In this document: positions 5,308 to 5,792 of the stretch, piece by piece
Layout: every line of letters begins with the position of its first letter
How positions within the stretch are numbered: the first letter of the stretch is position 1
Notes under the pieces: model-generated
What the model saw: only the letters and a program-made list of their open reading frames with translations
What the model was told of the DNA's origin: nothing
Databases searched by the model: none
Program-made: the position numbers and the translations under genes
NCBI GenBank assembly: GCA_003483675.1
Contig: DMYK01000242.1
Coordinates: 1 to 5,792 of the forward strand
Length of the DNA: 5,792 nucleotides
Origin: Microcoleaceae cyanobacterium UBA11344
GTDB taxonomy: Bacteria > Cyanobacteriota > Cyanobacteriia > Cyanobacteriales > Microcoleaceae
Direction: 5' to 3'

Positions 5308-5792
5308 ACTCGATTGTGACAAGAGATTCGATCGGAAATCAGAGGAGCCGATCGCACCGTTAGCCCCTACAAAGTTGGCTAAAACTTGCCCGGTGCCTGC
5401 TATTCGCAGCAATGTACCGTTCAGGGTTGGGGTGAGTTGCAACTGCTCGAAACTCAGCCCACCGGTCAACACAAGTTTATCGATGCCAACCTCAAAGTTA
5501 AGAATAGTATTCGAGCCGTTCCCAGCACTCAAGATAAATTGATCGCTTCCGGCCGCTCCAGATAAAGTATTGTCACCCAAGCCTCCAAACAGCCAGTCAT
5601 CTCCTTCGCCTCCAAACAGAATGTCGTTGTCTTTACCGCCAAAGAGGGTATCGTTACCAGCATCGCCGTTGAGCGTATCTTCCCCTTCGTTGCCGTAAAG
5701 CAAATCGTCACCAGCACCGCCGTTGATGCAATCTTGCTGGCCTGCCGCAGCCACTGGGACTCCCTTGTGATCGGCGCGATCGCCATAGATGG
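5305..5792 (-). CDS. RTX (haemolysin-type calcium-binding) repeat protein, C-terminal part
   Basis: 5'-partial: the frame stays open to the window edge, reading IYGDRADHKGVPV before a GTG at 5754 that I do not take as the start. About 162 residues are visible. Seven tandem nonapeptides of type GGxGxDxLx follow (5533-5721); these bind Ca2+ and fold as a parallel beta-roll. After them comes a non-repeat tail with ILNFEVGIDKLVL and GGLSFEQLQL, typical of the C-terminal domain of cyanobacterial RTX proteins. Such proteins are exported by type I secretion (ABC transporter, adaptor, TolC-like pore) using an uncleaved C-terminal signal, and act outside the cell or at its surface. No transporter genes are in view, and any catalytic or adhesive domain lies upstream, outside the window. 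Stop TAG at 5305-5307 lies in the shared hairpin. Confidence 0.85.
   Translation of the reverse strand, partial: IYGDRADHKGVPVAAAGQQDCINGGAGDDLLYGNEGEDTLNGDAGNDTLFGGKDNDILFGGEGDDWLFGGLGDNTLSGAAGSDQFILSAGNGSNTILNFEVGIDKLVLTGGLSFEQLQLTPTLNGTLLRIAGTGQVLANFVGANGAIGSSDFRSNLLSQSS
5533..5721 (-). repeat. Seven tandem 27-bp RTX nonapeptide coding repeats
   Basis: Read on the minus strand the units are GGAGDDLLY, GNEGEDTLN, GDAGNDTLF, GGKDNDILF, GGEGDDWLF, GGLGDNTLS and GAAGSDQFI. Spacing is exactly 9 residues with Asp and the hydrophobic position largely kept. The last unit is degenerate (QF for xL), marking the end of the beta-roll. The array is preceded by an irregular segment (GVPVAAAGQQDCIN) that breaks the period. 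Confidence 0.9.

Noticed and set aside
5529..5786. 85-codon minus-strand frame overlapping the RTX gene
   Set aside because: It is a shifted reading of the 27-bp RTX repeats, which leave other frames open by periodicity. The GGxGxDxLx frame is clearly the real one.

Overview
The window looks like chromosomal DNA from a cyanobacterium, most likely a filamentous, Oscillatoriales-like one. Three exact copies of the HIP1 octamer GCGATCGC (2108-2115, 4215-4222, 5776-5783) lie in 5.8 kb, with many CGATCG cores besides. The large gene has the domain order of the cyanobacterial adenylate cyclase CyaC. The genus-level placement is inference.

Layout. On the minus strand, 3509 down to 6 is a complete 1167-residue CyaC-type protein: receiver, two GAF domains, histidine kinase, second receiver, class III adenylate cyclase. 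It has its own Shine-Dalgarno. From 3510 to 4611 there is about 1.1 kb without an intact gene. The cyaC-proximal part is probably leader and promoter DNA with several short perfect inverted repeats. The distal part (about 4050-4380) carries the first ~20 codons of a decayed IS200/IS605-type tnpB, between a 14-nt palindrome and a strong 13-bp hairpin. On the plus strand, 4612-5274 encodes a GNAT-family acetyltransferase starting at GTG. Convergent to it, 5792 down to 5305 on the minus strand is the C-terminal end of an RTX (haemolysin-type calcium-binding) protein whose N-terminus lies outside the window. A 13-bp hairpin with a GAAA loop sits between the two converging genes, and the RTX stop codon falls inside it.

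How the parts relate. CyaC is a self-contained signalling device: GAF sensing feeds a His-Asp relay that sets cAMP output. Its key residues (H549, D59, D864, D986, D1030, K1026, T1108, N1115, R1119) are all present, so it is predicted to be active. Nothing links the acetyltransferase or the RTX protein to cAMP signalling. They look like unrelated neighbours separated by a transposon scar. I see no clearly new system. The items most worth a second look are the reduced tnpB element with its flanking palindromes and the possibly structured long leader upstream of cyaC.
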